The notes under the pieces were generated by a model. That model was given only the letters and a program-made list of their open reading frames with translations. It made no database searches and was not told where the DNA came from. From positions 385,796 through 449,795 of the forward strand of contig JAJAGP010000370.1 in the NCBI GenBank assembly GCA_025084515.1: a stretch of DNA of 64,000 nucleotides, written 5' to 3'. A program made the translations under genes and the position numbers. This DNA comes from Ancistrus triradiatus. Taxonomy: Eukaryota; Chordata; Actinopteri; Siluriformes; Loricariidae. The first letter of the stretch is position 1; every line of letters starts with the position of its first letter. Below are positions 35,701 to 46,280 of the stretch, one piece after another.

Positions 35701-38700
35701 ATTCTATTGCAGATAGTATGAACCCAGTATATGGTAATAATGATAACTTCATTTCATTTGTTAATATACATAAATTCCATTTAGGGCTAGTAATGAGGTA
35801 AAATATGTAAATAATGATGTGATTTAAAACGTGATTTTAACAGGTGATTGTAATCACGATTTGATGCGAAAGCAGTGTCTACGAAAGGAGTTTGAGGAAC
35901 AAAAGTGGACAGTTTGTCAACGAAATATTGAGATGGCAAGGGATTTGCATATTTATTCCACTGTAGTGCATAATATAATTAAATGATTCAAGGTATCTGG
36001 AGGAATTTCAGTGCGTGGGCAAGGGCACAAGCCTAAACTGAAAGCTTGTGGTCTCTGATGTCTCAGACATCACTGCATGAAGAAAAGTCATTCATCAATA
36101 GCTGATAGAACCACATGGGCAAGGGATTACTTCATCAAACCTTTCACAAATGCCACTATAAATGTTGCTGTGCAAAAAGGAAGCCTGTCCAGAAACTGCA
36201 TCAACTGCTCTGGGCTCAGAGGCATCTAGGATGGACCATTGCACAGTCTAAACATCTGTTGTGGTCAGATGAATCAGTATTCCAGATCCTTTTTGGAAGA
36301 AATGGCCCCTGTGTGCTCCAGACCAAAGACAAACAGGACCATCCAGACTGTTATCAGCAACAAGTCCAAAAGCCAGAGTCTGCCATGGTATGGGGTTGGG
36401 TCAGTGCCCTTGGCAAATTACGTTTACGCTTCTGTGATGGCAGCATTAATGTAGAAATGTACACTGGGATTTTTGACTGAAATATTTCAATCCCTTTCGA
36501 TCTTTCTTTGAGGAACATTGTTTTAGAACATTTCAGTAATTTTCTCCACATTGGTTGGAGATCCTCTGCCCACCTTTGCTCCTCAATGACAGCCTTTCCT
36601 AGATGCTGCTTTTGTACCAAATCATGATTTAATCACCTGTTTGAAATCACATCATTATTTAGTTTGTCTTACCTCATTACTGGCTCTAAATTGTCCCAAT
36701 CACAATGTGTGTTTGGAAAATGTTGCAGGCCTGAGGGAGGGATGTACAACCCCAAATCCGAAAAAAGACGTTATGGAAAATGATAATACGAAAGTTATAG
36801 TGTTCCTTACATTTCCTTTGACTTCTGTTTCATTGCAGACAGTAAGAACCCAAGATATTTCAGGTTTATTCTGGACAACTTGATTTCATTTGTTAATAAA
36901 CATCCATTCCTGCTTTTCAGGCCTGCAACACATTCCAAAATAAGTTGGGATGGAGACTATTTAGGGCTCGTAATGAGGTAAAACAAATTAAACAACGACT
37001 TATCCGAGCCCAGGGAGGTCGATGCAGATTCTGGACATGGTTAAAATAAAGCTTCTTTTTTGCACTGTAATGTTTTAAGTGGAGTTTGTCTTAGGGAGAA
37101 CATGCAAATTACACTAGTCACTGCACCACCATCAGTGACATTTGTAACCCAGTGGTGCGCACAGATTCCAGCTCGATTCAAGTTGTTGTGTTTTCTGATC
37201 TCCTGTTGTTTCTGGTTTTACTGTTTCCTCTGTTGTTATTTTGCTTGCCCAAACGCTTCCCTATTGCACCTTATCTTATGCAAAGACCAAGATCAAATTG
37301 TTACTGTCATCTGGTAGCCGTTACATCATTTTACCAAGGCTGTTTTTCCCTAGGTTACGTTTCACAGCTCAGAATTATACGTAGTTCCATATGAATTATT
37401 TTCTGCCATGTTCCATTTCAGGAAGTGAACTTTATGCACAAACCTGGCAGTGTGAGTGGAGTTCCTGCAGTTTTTGGACCTCATGAGCCTCGGTTAGACC
37501 AACTGCTGTGGGAAGCTGCTCGGGGAGAACACGATCAGAGTCCCTGGTTTACAGGCCTGGTGCAGCGCCTACTGGAGGGCAAGAAGAATGGTGAGCTAGT
37601 ATGACCCTGGACATACAGTGGGGCAAAAAAGTATTTAGTCAGCCACTGATTGTGCAAGTTCTCCTACTTAGAAAGATGAGAGAGGTCTGTAATTTTCATC
37701 ATAGCTACACTTCAACTATGAGAGACAAAATGAGAAAAGAAATCCAGGAAATCACATTGTAGGATTTTTAAAGAATTTAATTGTAAATTATGGTGGAAAA
37801 TAAGTATTTGGTCAATAAATTTGGTTCAACTCAACACTTTGTAACATAACCTTTGTTGGCAATGACAGAGGTCGAATGTTTCCTGCCAGTCTTCACCTAC
37901 AATGTGATTTCCTGGATTTTTATTTCTCATTTTGTCTCTCATAGTTGAAGACCTACAGGAAACGTTTGACCTCTGTCATTTCCCACAAAGGTTATGTTAC
38001 AAAGTATTGAGTTGAACTTTTGTTATTGACCAAATACTTATTACATTTTGGTTATTTTAGCACTGGCCTTTAAGCATGAAATGGCTATACAAGAGAGAAG
38101 TATAATTTTCAGTAGGTGTCATTTTGATTAGTATTGTTTGTTGATTGGAGTTGTTTCTTTGTGTCCGCTTCGCTGTAGTGGTGAGTCTACTGCAGGTGGA
38201 TGAAGCTCAGTACCCATTCAGCTCTACTCCACCTGCCTATATTAGGGCCAAAGTCTACCACTACCACTTTACCCGTACTACTGAAGATGGGTGAGTTGAG
38301 GAATGCATTTGAAAGATTGAAATTGTTAATCTTGAATGATTTTTAAAGTTGGATCCACAGACACATAATTCAGAACGGTTTTAGTATGGTTACCTATGCT
38401 TGTGGAAAAAATACCAAATATTCTTTCTTGGTTGCTGTATTTGGATGTTGGTGACTGATGTTCTACTGCCCTCCTGTTATGTCTTGGTTTTTGAAAATAT
38501 TTTTGCCAATATTCCCTTGCCTTCATGGATGGTCTAAGGTTGGGGAGAGGGTTGTCGAATTTGAAGTCTCCGTTAATGTGACTCTGTGTTTTTGGGATTT
38601 TGAACTTTATTTGCAAATTGGACTTAGTTAGGGTGCCAGGCTTGGAGAAAGGATGCACTAGATTACTAACTATCATTACAAATATCATGCATCATAAATA

Positions 38701-39563
38701 TCATGTATCATATTACAAACTTGTTAGCAGGTGGGAACGAGCTCTGGTTAAATATCGGTCAGGAGTATTGTACTTTTAAAAGATGATCATGCACCGTGTA
38801 ATGAATGGAAGCTGGCCAGAGTAGTGGAAGTTTTCCAGAGTCAGATGAGAGGAAGAAGACTTCAGATAAATAAGTAAAGAAAACCACTTGTGTTCACACG
38901 TGCTTGAGAGGGAGTAACAGTGCCTGTATTCTGAATTATTTCTTCTATACAAGGCAGTGCAGTACCTGAAATAAACGAAGCTTACAAATTTGACATTGCG
39001 TTGCAGGGCCCAACCACAGGCATGGTGGAAGAGACAGTATGTTAGGGAGTTTTTCCCTACAGTGCACTTGAATGACCCGACACTACAAGAGCTGCTAAGT
39101 GAAGCTGGGCTCAAGGTAACCTAGGCTTGTGATGGCCTTGAGTGTTCTCCTCTTACTGAGTATAACAGCAATAGTGTTAATGTTAAATATCTGCATATAG
39201 TTCTAACAAAATGTGTTGTGTATCCAGGAGAAGTTCCCAGTCCAGCCTGGTCCTGACACACCTGTATCCCAGGCTTTGAGTGCTCTGCATGGCCACACAA
39301 GGGGTCTATGTGGACCCATGCTGATTTTAACCCTGTTTGCCACCGTGGCATCCATTCTTCTCATTAAAGCCTTGTTCTCTCGGGGTGGGAACACTAAAGG
39401 GCCGAAGCCCAGACCTGTTACATCTGAACACAAGAGTAAGAAACCCAGAGAGCCTGCTGAAGCCTCAGAGAAAAGTCGTGGTGCTCCCAGTCGAGGAGGG
39501 AGGAAGGAGAACTCGGAGGAGAGGAAGCAGGACTCGGACAGAAGCCCGCGCAAGAGGAAGTGA
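23719..39563 (+). CDS. lmf2: Lipase maturation factor 2, 14 coding exons, intact
   Basis: Coding exons: 23719-23812, 28484-28737, 29663-29691, 30249-30436, 30523-30704, 31943-32078, 32228-32362, 34738-34843, 34974-35070, 35248-35430, 37422-37590, 38179-38290, 39007-39115, 39228-39563. All junctions are GT..AG and the phases agree; 2130 nt encode 709 residues plus TGA, against 707 in human LMF2. Recognised by family landmarks: N-terminal PRQLFL and FAFASLY..IPGLYG (residues 7-35), DSLLLEAGFLA (127-137), FWLVRWLLFR, HYETQ, SLLDDEF (about 278), NSYG-like SSYGIQ, GRPEIIIEGS, PWFTGLVQRLL, a YIRAKVYHY block and WWKRQYVREFFP. Hydrophobic segments are spread through residues 1-400, with one more near 625-650, before a Lys/Arg/Ser-rich tail. 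Family knowledge: multi-pass ER membrane protein; the paralogue LMF1 is needed for folding of lipoprotein, hepatic and endothelial lipase, and the role of LMF2 is less defined. The start ATG opens the conserved N-terminus. Codon 126, split by intron 3, is Leu where human has Trp. Confidence 0.95.
24860..25320 (-). pseudogene. Tc1-type transposase C-terminal half in LMF2 intron 1
   Basis: An open stretch on the - strand with GGGVMVWGIFSWH, a DHVHPFM block, FQQDNAPCHKAQ (second catalytic Asp) and WPPRSPDLNATEHL (Glu of the triad kept, with Ala-Thr in place of Pro-Ile). It is the same family as the copy at 15.86-16.57 kb. The DNA-binding half is missing, so it is a 5'-truncated relic. Confidence 0.75.
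27173..27274. repeat. Large imperfect hairpin in LMF2 intron 1
   Basis: Arms 27173-27214 and 27233-27274 are inverse complements at 39 of 42 positions, with an 18-base loop. The core GGTTTGTAGCTTAC pairs with GTAAGCTACAAACC. No coding sequence and no clear transposon ends. Confidence 0.75.
27470..27705 (+). repeat. tRNA-derived SINE in LMF2 intron 1
   Basis: The + strand has GGGGTTTGCATGTCCTCCCC, GTGGGTTTACTCCGGTGCTC, CAGTCCAAAAACATGCATTA and the family tail AATAGCCATTGATGCTG. The tRNA head is largely lost. Confidence 0.65.
27842..27880. repeat. TTCC microsatellite in LMF2 intron 1
   Basis: About 9 imperfect TTCC/TCCC units, pyrimidine-rich on the + strand. Confidence 0.85.
28780..29165 (-). 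repeat. Non-autonomous repeat in LMF2 intron 2
   Basis: Starts with CTACAACCCCAAGTCAGAAAAGG and contains the segments CTGGAGATCCCCTGCCCA, TGCTTTTGTACCAAATC and GTTTTACCTCATTACT, which recur at 36480-36700. It seems to be a short derivative of the Tc1-like family in intron 10, without coding sequence. Confidence 0.5.
29831..30006 (+). repeat. tRNA-derived SINE in LMF2 intron 3
   Basis: Has polymerase III boxes: A box TAGCCTAGTGG (29842-29852) and B box GGTTCAAATCC (29886-29896). A conserved body CACTGTTGGGTCCTTGAGC and a tail GGCATCTGCTAAAAGCTGTA follow. Same orientation as the gene. Other copies: 21966-22182, 58850-59045 and 59213-59350. Confidence 0.75.
30927..31910 (-). mobile_element. Degenerate Tc1-like element in LMF2 intron 5
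   Basis: Bounded by ACTGTATAGACAAAAGTA at 30927 and CCAATGCTTTTCTTCATATAGTG at the right, which form the inverted ends of a widespread fish Tc1-like family. Between them, - strand remnants of the transposase are readable: LVQHQRLTSQMLF near the C-terminus, a TVHCDW-like block, and a helix-turn-helix region near 31680-31800. Many indels; no long intact frame. Confidence 0.65.
33078..34436 (+). mobile_element. Tc1-like element copy E in LMF2 intron 7, both ends eroded
   Basis: Similarity to copies F and G starts at about 33078 (AAGTAGATAAAGAGA block) and stops at about 34436 (GGTCACACCAGATACC), so both terminal repeats are lost. It lies in the intron between LMF2 exons 32228-32362 and 34738-34843, in the same orientation as the gene. 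A local tandem duplication of about 30 bases occurs at 33961-34020. Confidence 0.8.
33365..34456 (+). pseudogene. Degenerate Tc1-type transposase of copy E
   Basis: ATG 33365 (MVRTKEISEELRKRVVDAH) opens a frame of about 162 codons to TAA near 33851. It covers the whole paired-like DNA-binding region and linker (SGRPTKITPKARC), HESTIRRTLNNNGVHGR and up to DKPEGYWKK; the first catalytic block is frameshifted (CGWMRPK in place of a WTDETK read). The 3' part (about 34200-34456) keeps EWPSQSPDLNPMEVLW, with Met-Glu where the family has Ile-Glu, so the Glu remains. Two or more frameshifts separate the halves. Confidence 0.8.
35640..36990 (+). mobile_element. Degenerate Tc1-like element in LMF2 intron 10
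   Basis: The outer parts carry AAAAAGTTGGGAG (35655) and, inverted in sense, AAATAAGTTGGGATGG (36935), with GGGCTAGTAATGAGGTAAAA near 35783 and GGGCTCGTAATGAGGTAAAAC near 36963. Inside, 36115-36480 codes for a Tc1-type core on the + strand. Confidence 0.6.
36115..36480 (+). pseudogene. Tc1-type transposase core fragment
   Basis: One open stretch of 121 codons ending in TGA near 36480. It reads WAQRHLGWTIAQ, then LLWSDESVFQILFGRNG (first catalytic Asp), DHPDCYQQQVQKPESAMVWG, and the start of the next block (GSINVEMYTGIF). The second Asp and the Glu of the triad are missing. A shorter relative of the same block is at 62520-62730. Confidence 0.7.
37616..38043 (+). mobile_element. Palindromic deletion derivative of the A/B/C Tc1-like family
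   Basis: Lies in LMF2 intron 11. CAGTGGGGCAAAAAAG follows TA 37614-37615. The first 280 bases match the left end of copies A and C up to the start of the transposase region; then, from about 37898, inverted copies of its own subterminal segments follow (CATTTTGTCTCTCATAG near 37930, and TTGTTATTGACCAAATAC at the end). There is no transposase. The final outer repeat is lacking. Confidence 0.75.
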
Positions 39564-39952
39564 GTTCCTGAACAGCACTTTTGTTCTCCTTTGGTCTCTG
39601 GAAGAGAAGAAAACAAGGGAGGAGTTATTCTCAGGTGTATGCTGACTCCGTGGTGGCCATCCAAAACGAAATGTAATTTGTACTTTATTTTTCTAAACCC
39701 CCTATGTGATCAGTAGTGTGATGTTTAACCACTTTGTTCTGCAGCTTTGTCATGTGCCCAATATCTGGAGAAAAGGTGGAGAGCGCTTTGTATGATCAGT
39801 TTTTGTGCTTGTTTTCTGCAAGTATTCAACGACTAAAACGTTTCCTAGTAAGACTTTCGTATTTGTGAAGATGCATCTGGTGATCAATCTTCTGTGCACA
39901 CTCATCCCCATTATTTAAATCATCACATAATTACGTCTAACCGGTCTCACCT

Positions 39953-40010
39953 AATAAAATATCGAGTTGTGTATTTTTGTCACATGGTGTCAAGGATTTT
40001 TAAGAATAAA
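39953..40010 (+). promoter_or_regulatory. Polyadenylation signals of lmf2
   Basis: Two AATAAA hexamers occur 390 and 442 bases after the LMF2 stop codon (39953-39958 and 40005-40010). Nothing else between the stop and this point looks coding, so this is the likely end of the 3' UTR. Which site is used cannot be told from sequence. Confidence 0.6.
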
Positions 40011-40139
40011 TTCTAGTTCTAGTTTTAAGCCCAGATGTTTACAGGATTCCCACAGACTTGGAACTCCATGAAGTTTGGAAAGTAATGGCGAAGCTCACCA
40101 CGTTTTCTGGATACTGTGAGTATCCCTGACGTTAGGTTG

Positions 40140-40265
40140 TGTGCGTGTATGCGTGGCCTAGCAATGGACTAGCATCCCTGTCAAGTAATCGTGACCCTGT
40201 GCTACTGGTTAGACTCTGACTTCCTGCGAACCTGAACTGGATTAAGCAGGTAAGGCGAGTGGCCA
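40140..40265 (+). repeat. Short interspersed repeat fragment after lmf2
   Basis: Reads GTGGCCTAGCAATGGACTAG, CATCCCTGTCAAG and GAACTGGATTAAGCAGG, the usual 3' module of vertebrate tRNA SINEs, and is followed by a GT microsatellite at 40269-40292. Confidence 0.45.
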
Positions 40266-40554
40266 TTGGTGTGTGTGTGTGTGTGTGTGTGTCTGTAAGT
40301 GCGTGGGAGGTCTGCTTTAGTTTATTACAAATTGGTAGTGTCACACCCACTTTCGGGCAGTGAGATACATATATAATCGAAGTAATTACTTTCAGTCACC
40401 ACAAGATGGCGACGTATCACTATAGGTCTTGAGGCAGGGTTAGACGTAGATGCATGACTACACATTTATTGTAATTCATTTTAAATATTAATGCTACCCT
40501 TTAACTCTTTATATTAACTGAGTTTAAGCTATCTGACAATTTAAGTAAGTGTCT

Positions 40555-40790
40555 GTTTAATGCGGTGGATCGAGCCAGCTGCTGAAACGGTTTTGGCACA
40601 GATCTTGGGTTCAGTCCTGGGTAGAGGGCTTGCAAAAGGAAGCTTGTTTTGTGCGTTTACGGGAAAAACCCGAGCCACTGGGGGTGCACCAAAAGTGCTG
40701 GTCCCGAGCCTGGAGCGTTGCATCCACAGATGTAAAATCTGTGCCAGATCTGCTGTGGCGAACCCTAATGGGAGAAGCCAAAAATAGTTT
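40555..40790 (+). repeat. Interspersed repeat with SINE-like end
   Basis: Starts GCGGTGGATCGAGCCAGCTG and ends CTGCTGTGGCGAACCCTAATG..GAGAAGCC, an end typical of fish SINEs of the DANA type. A B box-like GGGTTCAGTCC lies at 40609. Open in one frame only through composition. Confidence 0.45.
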
Positions 40791-41311
40791 TTTTTAAACG
40801 CTTTATTCAAGGTCATAAATTTAATTTCAGTGTTGGGGGTGGGGACAAAAAGCATATATGTTTTGATCGTGCTAATTTAGCAGACTCTGAGATTAGACCA
40901 GTAAGACATATTTAATGACTACAGTGCAAATTCATACTGAAACAATCTTCATGATCATGTATCGTGTGCCATCTACAGGCCATTTTTCACTGTTCACTGT
41001 TTGACCATGAAGTTCACAGTTCTATTATGAATTTGTGATGGTAATTTGGCCACTTCATGGTTCTACTGTCAAATTTCACAGTGCATTTTTTCCTGGGTAT
41101 GTGTAATACTTCAGAATTCCTCAATTGTAACAGTATGAAATAAAATGTGTGTGGGGTTGGGTGATGGCATGGAGTGGAAAAAAACATGAGGCATATAAAG
41201 GGGGAATGCAGTCCTTCAAAACTTAAAAATGATTTTCTATAATTACCACAAGTTCTTTCGATGCTTATTACTATATATTATTTAAAAGTATGTAGTTATG
41301 TTTACAATGGG

Positions 41312-41313
<2 letters not shown>

Positions 41314-41348
<35 letters not shown>
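41314..41348. repeat. GT microsatellite
   Basis: About 17 uninterrupted GT units downstream of LMF2. A shorter one of about 12 units is at 40269-40292. Confidence 0.9.
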
Positions 41349-41349
<1 letters not shown>

Positions 41350-42508
41350 GGCAACTTTTTCGTAGGAAGTGAGATTGTACTACCTAGTGGCCTATTATTC
41401 GAGACTGAGAACTGTTATGTGATCGATTAGCCTCTATAAAAGGAGTGACGTAAGCTGTGCCTACATTTGTGTTCACAGATACTAGATTTCGTTACTCGCT
41501 TTCCCTCGGAAATTTAGGAAACGAAGTTCTTCTTTTAGCGCCCCAATAAGAACTACAGACAATACACAATTATGTAAAAATAAGAGAGCTCGTTGTTTTA
41601 GTGTAAAGTGTGATTTGGCGCCATCTCGTGGTCAGAGCTTTACCGTCTCCAGTACATTTTAGAAATTATACTACACTAACTTTTAAAAAAAGATGCAGTA
41701 GTGGAGTTGTGGACGTACATAAACAGCAAAGCCATAATTTTGGGCTGCGTCCTGACTGAATAAATCATACCGACTTTTCACAAATTGCTAAATACATTTT
41801 AGGGACCAACCTGAGGTCAATTCACTTTTCAAACAGGTACTTTTTCAAACCTCAAAGAGGTTTGTACACACATTCAGCAGAAGGATTCCTTAGGCTACCG
41901 CAGTGGAACTCTACTGGAATTTATTTTAAACATTGTAATTCATATAAAGCCGTAGCTTCTTATTGAACAAAAAATCCAAGTGACAAATCACTCGTGCAGT
42001 GGAATTATTATCAGTGACATGCATTATGTATCTTAAACAAGCCTCAATAATTTGCCTTTCTGAGCAGTCCCCGCAATAGCTCTGTGACACCCCTAGAGGG
42101 CGCGCGCCCTGCCCTGAGAATTACTTTCTTACCGTGACAATGTCGTAGGGTTAATTTAGGTGATAACATAAATGTGGAAGCGGAGTAATTTTATATTTAT
42201 GATAGACATCCGACCGCATTTTCATTCCATGCAGAACCTTTATTTATAAACATTGTAGCCAACACACCAATAATGGAAGGTTTTTTTTCTGTCAGTATAT
42301 TCCTGAGACAGTCATTACAGAATTAGATTATGTTAAGCAGCAGCATCAAAGTTTAGCTTTCTGTGCTTCATAATAGAAGATCTAAACAAGCAATATGAAA
42401 TAGTAATGCTTTTCAGGGATCCAATTTTTAGTCTTTACTGAATACAAAAATATTTATGAATTTATTAATTCTGTTTAGGAATTCTGTAATGCCACTCAGT
42501 ATCAACTA

Positions 42509-44116
42509 TAGTGGCGCTTTGAAAGTTTGTGAATCCTTTAGAATTTTCTATATTTCTGCATAAACATGACCTAAAACATCATCAGATCATCAGAAGTCCT
42601 AAAAGTAGATAAAGAGAGCCCAGTTAAACAATGAGACAAAAATATTAGACTTGGTCATTTATTTATTGAGGAAAATGATCCAATATTACATATTAGTGAG
42701 TGGCAAAAGTATGTGACCCTCTTGGACTAGCAGTTAATGTAAAGGTGAAATCAGAGTCAGGTGTTTTCAATCAATGGGATGACAATCAGGTGTGAGTGGG
42801 CACCCTGTTTTATTTAAAGAACAGGGATCTATCAAAGTCTGCTCTTCACAACACGTTTGTGGAAGTGTATCATGGCACGAACAAAGGAGATTTCTGAGGA
42901 CCACAGAAAAAGAGTTGTTGATGCTCATCAGGCTGGAAAAGGTTACAAAACCAACTCTAAAGAGTTTGGACTCCACCAATCCACAGTCAGACAGATTGTG
43001 TACAAATGGAGGAAATTCAAGACCATTGTTACCCTCCCCAGGAGTGGTCGACCAACAAAGATCACTCCAAGAGCAAGGTGTGTAATAGTTGGTGAGGTCA
43101 CAAAGGGTTAGCCCAGGGTAACTTCTAAGTAACTGAAAGCCTCTCTCACATTGGCTAATGTTAATGTTCATGAGTCCACCATCAGAAGAACACTGAACAA
43201 CAATGGTGTGCATGGCAGGGTTGCAAGGAGAAAGCCACTGCTCTCAAAAAAGAACATTGCCCTGCTCGTCTGCAGTTTGCTAAAGATCACGTGGACGAGC
43301 CAGAAGGCTATTGGAAGAATGTTTTGTGGATGGATGAGACCAAATTAGAATTATTGTTTTTAAAAGAAAAGCATTATATTTGGAGAAAGGCAAACACTGC
43401 ATTCCAGCATAAGAACCTTATCCCATCTGTGAAACATGGTGGTGGTAGTATCATGGTTTGGGCCTGTTTTGCTGCATCTGGGCTAGGACAACTTGACACC
43501 ATTGATGGAACAATGAATTCTGAATGATATCAGAGAATTCTAAAGGAAAATGTCAGGACATCTGTCCATGAACTGAATCTCAGAGAAGGTGGGTCATGCA
43601 GCAAGACAACGCCCCTAAGCACACAAGTCGTTCTACCAAAGAATGGTTACAGAAGAATAAAGGTAATGTTTTTGAATGGCCAAGTCAAAGTCCTGACTTT
43701 AATCCAATAGAAATGTTGTGGAAGGACCTGAAACGAGCAGTTAATGTGAGGAAACCCACCAACATCCCAGAGCTGAAGCTGTTCTGTATGGAGGAATGGG
43801 CTAAAATTCCTCCAAGCCGGTGTGCAGGACTGATCAACAGTTACAGGAAACGTTTAGTTGCAGTTATTGCTGCACCGGGGGGTCACACCAGATACTGCAA
43901 GCAAAGGTTCACATACTTTTGCCACTCACTAATATGTAATATTGAATCATTTTCCTCAATAAATAAATGACCAAGTATAATATTTGTGTCTCATTTGTTT
44001 AACTGGGTTCTCTTTGTCTACTTTTAGGACTTGTGTAAAAATCTGATGATGTTTTAGGTCATATTTATGCAGAAATATGAAATTGTGAAGGGTTCACAAA
44101 ACTTCAAGCACCACTG
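42509..44116 (+). mobile_element. Tc1-like element copy F, full length
   Basis: Left end reads TAGTGGCGCTTTGAAAG (one change from the usual CAGT start) and the right end CAAGCACCACTG before TA 44117-44118; about 1608 bases. The internal organisation matches copies D, E, G and H. A CA then TA microsatellite begins directly at the right end (44118-44206). Confidence 0.85.
42872..43970 (+). pseudogene. Degenerate Tc1-type transposase of copy F
   Basis: ATG 42872. The DNA-binding half is open for 79 codons (MARTKEISEDHRKRV.., helix-turn-helix with HQSTVRQIVYKWRKF, then the linker SGRPTKITPRARCVIVGEV), then stops at TAG 43109-43111 because GACCCC has become GTTAGCCC. Later blocks are open separately: DEPEGYWKNVLWMDETK (first Asp), MQQDNAPKHTS (second Asp) and SPDFNPIEMLW (Glu). 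The normal terminal TGA is lost (TACTGC), so the last frame reads on to 43970. Two frame changes and one stop would have to be absent for activity. Confidence 0.85.
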
Positions 44117-44117
44117 T

Positions 44118-44150
44118 ATACACACACACACACAAACACACACACAACAC

Positions 44151-44206
<56 letters not shown>
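44118..44206. repeat. CA then TA microsatellite
   Basis: About 38 bases of imperfect CA repeats (44118-44155) pass into about 50 bases of TA repeats. It touches the right end of Tc1-like copy F. The reading frames through it are meaningless. Confidence 0.9.
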
Positions 44207-44211
<5 letters not shown>

Positions 44212-45784
44212 GTGTATATATAGCTACTCTTATGACTCTTCAGTACTTTCCATAGCTTAGTCATTTTCTCGACCTTAATCGTAGTGACTGACTTTTGAAT
44301 CACCAAACTGTGCCCCACTGACACTCCTCTGGAACTGTATGACTGCATACTGCTGAACTACCCAGTGTGCCAGAAAAGTGGGCTGTTAGTATTACGTCCC
44401 AGCAAGAAGAACTACGAAGGAGGAAATAGTAATGAAGTAAATTTAGCAATACTGAACCAAAACTACAAACTTTTAATTTTAAATGAAATACATTTCTGTG
44501 TAGTCCTAATAAATAGCATGTGAATGGACATTTTTGCAAAATGTTTAACATCAGTTTCTATATTTGCTGCTTTACTTTTACATGATAAAATGATAAGACA
44601 TCATACGAAGACAAATAAAACACAGTTAGCCTGCTCTGGATTTATCACTAAACACTTTTTAAATAAATTAAGCAAGTACTTATTTTCACTCTTGCATTTA
44701 AGTATTTTTTAAGTGTATTTGCATTTATGATTATTTCTGAAGCTGAATAGTTTTTACTTTAAAAGAAAATCTGTAATTTTTACTCACTACATTTTCAAAA
44801 CAGTCTTGTTGCTTTAGCTTTTATGAATTCATTCATTTATCAATTTTAGCTATCCATGGATTTTTCTTTTTTATTTAGGCAATTCTGGCCAGAGCCTAAG
44901 GAAACGCAAATCGAAATCCTAGGTTTCTTCTTGATGCATTGCAACTGGCGCAAGGCTGCACCTACTAAAAATGACACAATCACAGTCTTTCCACCTGTCG
45001 CTGGAGCATCTTGCACCTTTCAGTTATTGTAACTTGGGGCTCACCACATGCACAGCACTTCACAATCTCTCGCAGAGCGGGTACACCTCTACAGGCATTT
45101 ATATATCTATAAAGATCGTAGAGATACAACTTCGGGGAGTACTGGAACAACAGATGTCACCAATGTCCCTGGGTGATTTCTATTTCTGTGATGAACATAA
45201 GAGGTAAACAATATTTCTAAAAGTTTTGCATAAGTATTTTTAATTACGTAGTGTAGAGGAGTGTTTAAAAGGACTGCTCTGGTTCTTGAAAATGGTGAAT
45301 CTGCTCTCTGTTCGACTAAAATGCTGGGACACTGTTTCAAAAAGTCGATGATAACTATTGTTTGGGTTAAAATATCATGACACTCTGTATTACTGTATAT
45401 TGGCATGCCTAGTTATGAGCAATTTAGAAGCATTTACTTAAATTTATTTAAAAAAATTAAAAAATGGTTACTCATCTCTGAAATATTTGTATTCTGTTGT
45501 TGCTGTGGTAAGCTAAAGATGAAAATATCATTTGTAGGATTGCAGATAATGGAATATAAACCCTTCTTCTCATAGGTTTGTACCTCTTGCACAAAACTGA
45601 GTTCATAAGGCTTTTTAAATAAATAATTTTACTTTTTTACTTTAAGTACATTTAGTAGTATGGACTTTCATACTTCTACTTCAGTGAAATATATAATCCA
45701 TAGGCTAATTCACTTTTTATTTGAGTATTTTTTTATCAGATTAGTAGTACTTTTACTTAAGTAAAGAACTTATGTACTCCTGCC

Positions 45785-46280
45785 ACCTCTGGCTGTGCCC
45801 CACTAACATTTTGTAGGTAAAAAGTCAATTTTATCCTTGATTGCTGAGCAGAAGTAGGGAACATGCCACACAAATCACTACAGGCAGTGTATTCCCTATA
45901 ATGACCCAGCATCTTTCCAAAAGCTTTAAGTGAGAGCCAGTTTATTTCGGTTTTTCTCATGGAATAATGGACATCCGCAAATACTTAAAAGAAAGTCAGC
46001 TACGCTGTGGGAAAGGTAACGATAGCTCAAAGCTATATGTTTTGGCTATCCACTTATAACCATATAACCTGCCAGAAATACACATCATAAATATTTAATT
46101 AGTTAATTTGTTCTTCGTTACTCATTCACGGCAGAGCAATGTCTACTGTAGTGTTAAATCACTTAAACTAATTAGGCTTTTTATGCACAGTTGTGCCCCA
46201 ACAACAGACTGGCAAGCAGAGGGGTACAGCTGTGCCCCTCTAAATTCTGTGTGCCCCAATACAAAAAATAGTCTTGAAAT
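45785..46280 (+). repeat. Dispersed repeat R2, second copy
   Basis: Inverted relative of 17340-17860, with TTATCCTTGATTGCTGAGCAGA, CATCCGCAAATACTTAAAAG and CTGTGCCCCTCTAAATTC. A related fragment with GTGCCCCACTGACACTCCTC and a TTACGTCCCAGCAAG block is at 44310-44420. Confidence 0.55.

Larger units (their letters stand above)
39600..42508. other. No gene seen downstream of lmf2
   Basis: Contains the LMF2 3' UTR, SINE-like fragments (40140-40265, 40555-40790) and GT microsatellites. Otherwise AT-rich DNA without coding blocks. Confidence 0.55.

Noticed and set aside
44067..44348. Frames with alternating Tyr-Ile or Thr-His repeats
   Set aside because: Translation of a CA/TA microsatellite.
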